Source: CAVXNB01 sp963763085 (GTDB taxonomy: Bacteria > Actinomycetota > Acidimicrobiia > Acidimicrobiales > Bog-793). Taken from it: a DNA stretch of 64,000 bases. The stretch spans positions 248,001 to 312,000 of the forward strand of contig CAVXNB010000008.1 of the NCBI GenBank assembly GCA_963763085.1. The letters run 5' to 3'. Position numbers and translations under genes: made by a program. This document shows, in pieces, positions 63,404 through 64,000 of the stretch (positions are counted from its first letter, which is position 1; the number at the start of each line of letters is the position of its first letter). Below the pieces are notes generated by a model. It did not search any database, was not told the DNA's origin, and was given only the letters and a program-made list of their open reading frames with translations.

Positions 63404-64000
63404 ATGAGCAGATCACCGCAACGCCCGACCGTCGTCGCCGCCGGCCTCGGGCCGGCCGGGCCCGAGCACACCACGCCGGCGGCCACCGACGCGCTCAGGA
63501 CGGCTCCCGTGACGTTCCTGCGGACGGCACGGCACCCTGCGGCCGGCCCGTTTCTCGAGCTTGCCAACGTGGTGGCTCTCGACGACTGCTACGAGGCGGG
63601 CGCGACCTTCGACGAGGTGTACGCCTCGATCGTCCAGGAGCTCCGGGCGGCGGCGGCCAAGCACGGCCGCGTCGCCTACGGGGTGCCGGGCTCGCCGGCG
63701 GTTGCCGAGCGGACCGTCGAGCTGCTCCGCGCCGATCCCTCGATCGAGCTGGAGATCGTCCCCGGCATGTCGTTCTGCGATCTCGCCTGGGCGCGGCTCG
63801 GCGTCGATCCCGCCGAGGCCGGCGTGCGGCTCGTCGATGCCGAGCGCTTCGCCGTCCAGGCCGCCGGCGACGCCGGGCCACTGCTCGTGGGGCAGTGTTG
63901 GTCGCGGGCGGTGCTGTCGTCGGTCAAGCTCGCCGTCGACGGCGATCCCGCCATGTCCGCTGTCCTCCTGCACCACCTCGGGCTGGCGGACGAGCAGGTC
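63404..64000 (+). CDS. mazG: MazG family protein with N-terminal tetrapyrrole methylase-like domain (partial)
   Basis: 199 codons run off the window end from ATG 63404. The visible part is the methylase-like N-terminal domain seen in YabN/MazG fusions: TVVAAGLGPAGPEHTTPAAT, VAYGVPGSPAVAERTVELLR, IEIVPGMSFCD-like LEIVPGMSFCDLAWARLGVD, and LLVGQCWSRAVLSSVKLAV. The MazG nucleotide pyrophosphohydrolase domain would lie outside. Placement after mfd and the SurA-like gene supports the call. MazG clears non-canonical NTPs or ppGpp. Confidence 0.8.
   Translation, partial: MSRSPQRPTVVAAGLGPAGPEHTTPAATDALRTAPVTFLRTARHPAAGPFLELANVVALDDCYEAGATFDEVYASIVQELRAAAAKHGRVAYGVPGSPAVAERTVELLRADPSIELEIVPGMSFCDLAWARLGVDPAEAGVRLVDAERFAVQAAGDAGPLLVGQCWSRAVLSSVKLAVDGDPAMSAVLLHHLGLADEQV

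Overview
The window is about 64 kb of very GC-rich, gene-dense DNA with frequent GTG starts and ATGA/GTGA overlaps. It reads like a high-GC actinobacterium. I favour the class Acidimicrobiia, because the secreted protease at 30.2-34.8 kb ends in tandem GYWLV-x-G-x-V-x-FG units that I associate with that class. Other actinobacterial signs are a DUF222-type HNH protein, an ECF vitamin transporter and a DsbA-like protein of the mycobacterial type. No phage, plasmid or insertion sequence is visible, and no rRNA or tRNA gene was recognised.

Layout. 0-10.3 kb: end of an ABC ATPase with its FtsX permease, a glycosyltransferase divergent from a MocR regulator, an oligopeptide-binding lipoprotein, a BcrA-type ABC exporter pair and a TauE/SafE permease. 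10.3-11.5 kb: an odd 1.1 kb segment in which an exact 112-bp copy of the 3' end of a methyltransferase gene lies about 1 kb from the original, separated by extremely GC-rich, apparently repetitive non-coding DNA. 11.4-20 kb: mixed single genes (methyltransferase, toroid protein, zincin, BKACE enzyme, AlkA-type glycosylase, truncated haemoglobin, HNH protein, hemerythrin) and a decayed ArsR gene. 20-30 kb: a membrane molybdopterin oxidoreductase, a CoA-transferase and an unusual ketosynthase III fusion, facing a polyhydroxyalkanoate (PHA) cluster (phaB, phasin, XRE regulator, phaC, depolymerase-like hydrolase). 30-35 kb: a mosaic S53 protease. 35-41.5 kb: a vitamin B12 locus. 41.7-47.2 kb: a MacAB-like export operon. 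47-55 kb: a diguanylate cyclase and catabolic genes. 55-64 kb: a conserved housekeeping block glmU-prs-rplY-pth-mfd-surA-like-mazG.

The most interesting unit is the B12 locus. A cobalamin riboswitch precedes a minus-strand operon that encodes a secreted alpha/alpha-toroid protein and a secreted, membrane-anchored DUF4430-like protein. These correspond by fold class to the two domains of animal intrinsic factor and transcobalamin, here on separate polypeptides. They are followed by EcfT, a fused double EcfA ATPase and an S component. A BtuF-like cobalamin-binding protein is divergently encoded. Together they look like a surface capture plus ECF import system for B12.

Caution: at least eleven single-base frameshifts interrupt otherwise well-preserved genes, several of them in short homopolymers, and two genes lack a normal start codon. 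This many in 64 kb suggests uncorrected sequencing errors at least as much as real gene decay, so the broken genes are described with their reconstructed products.
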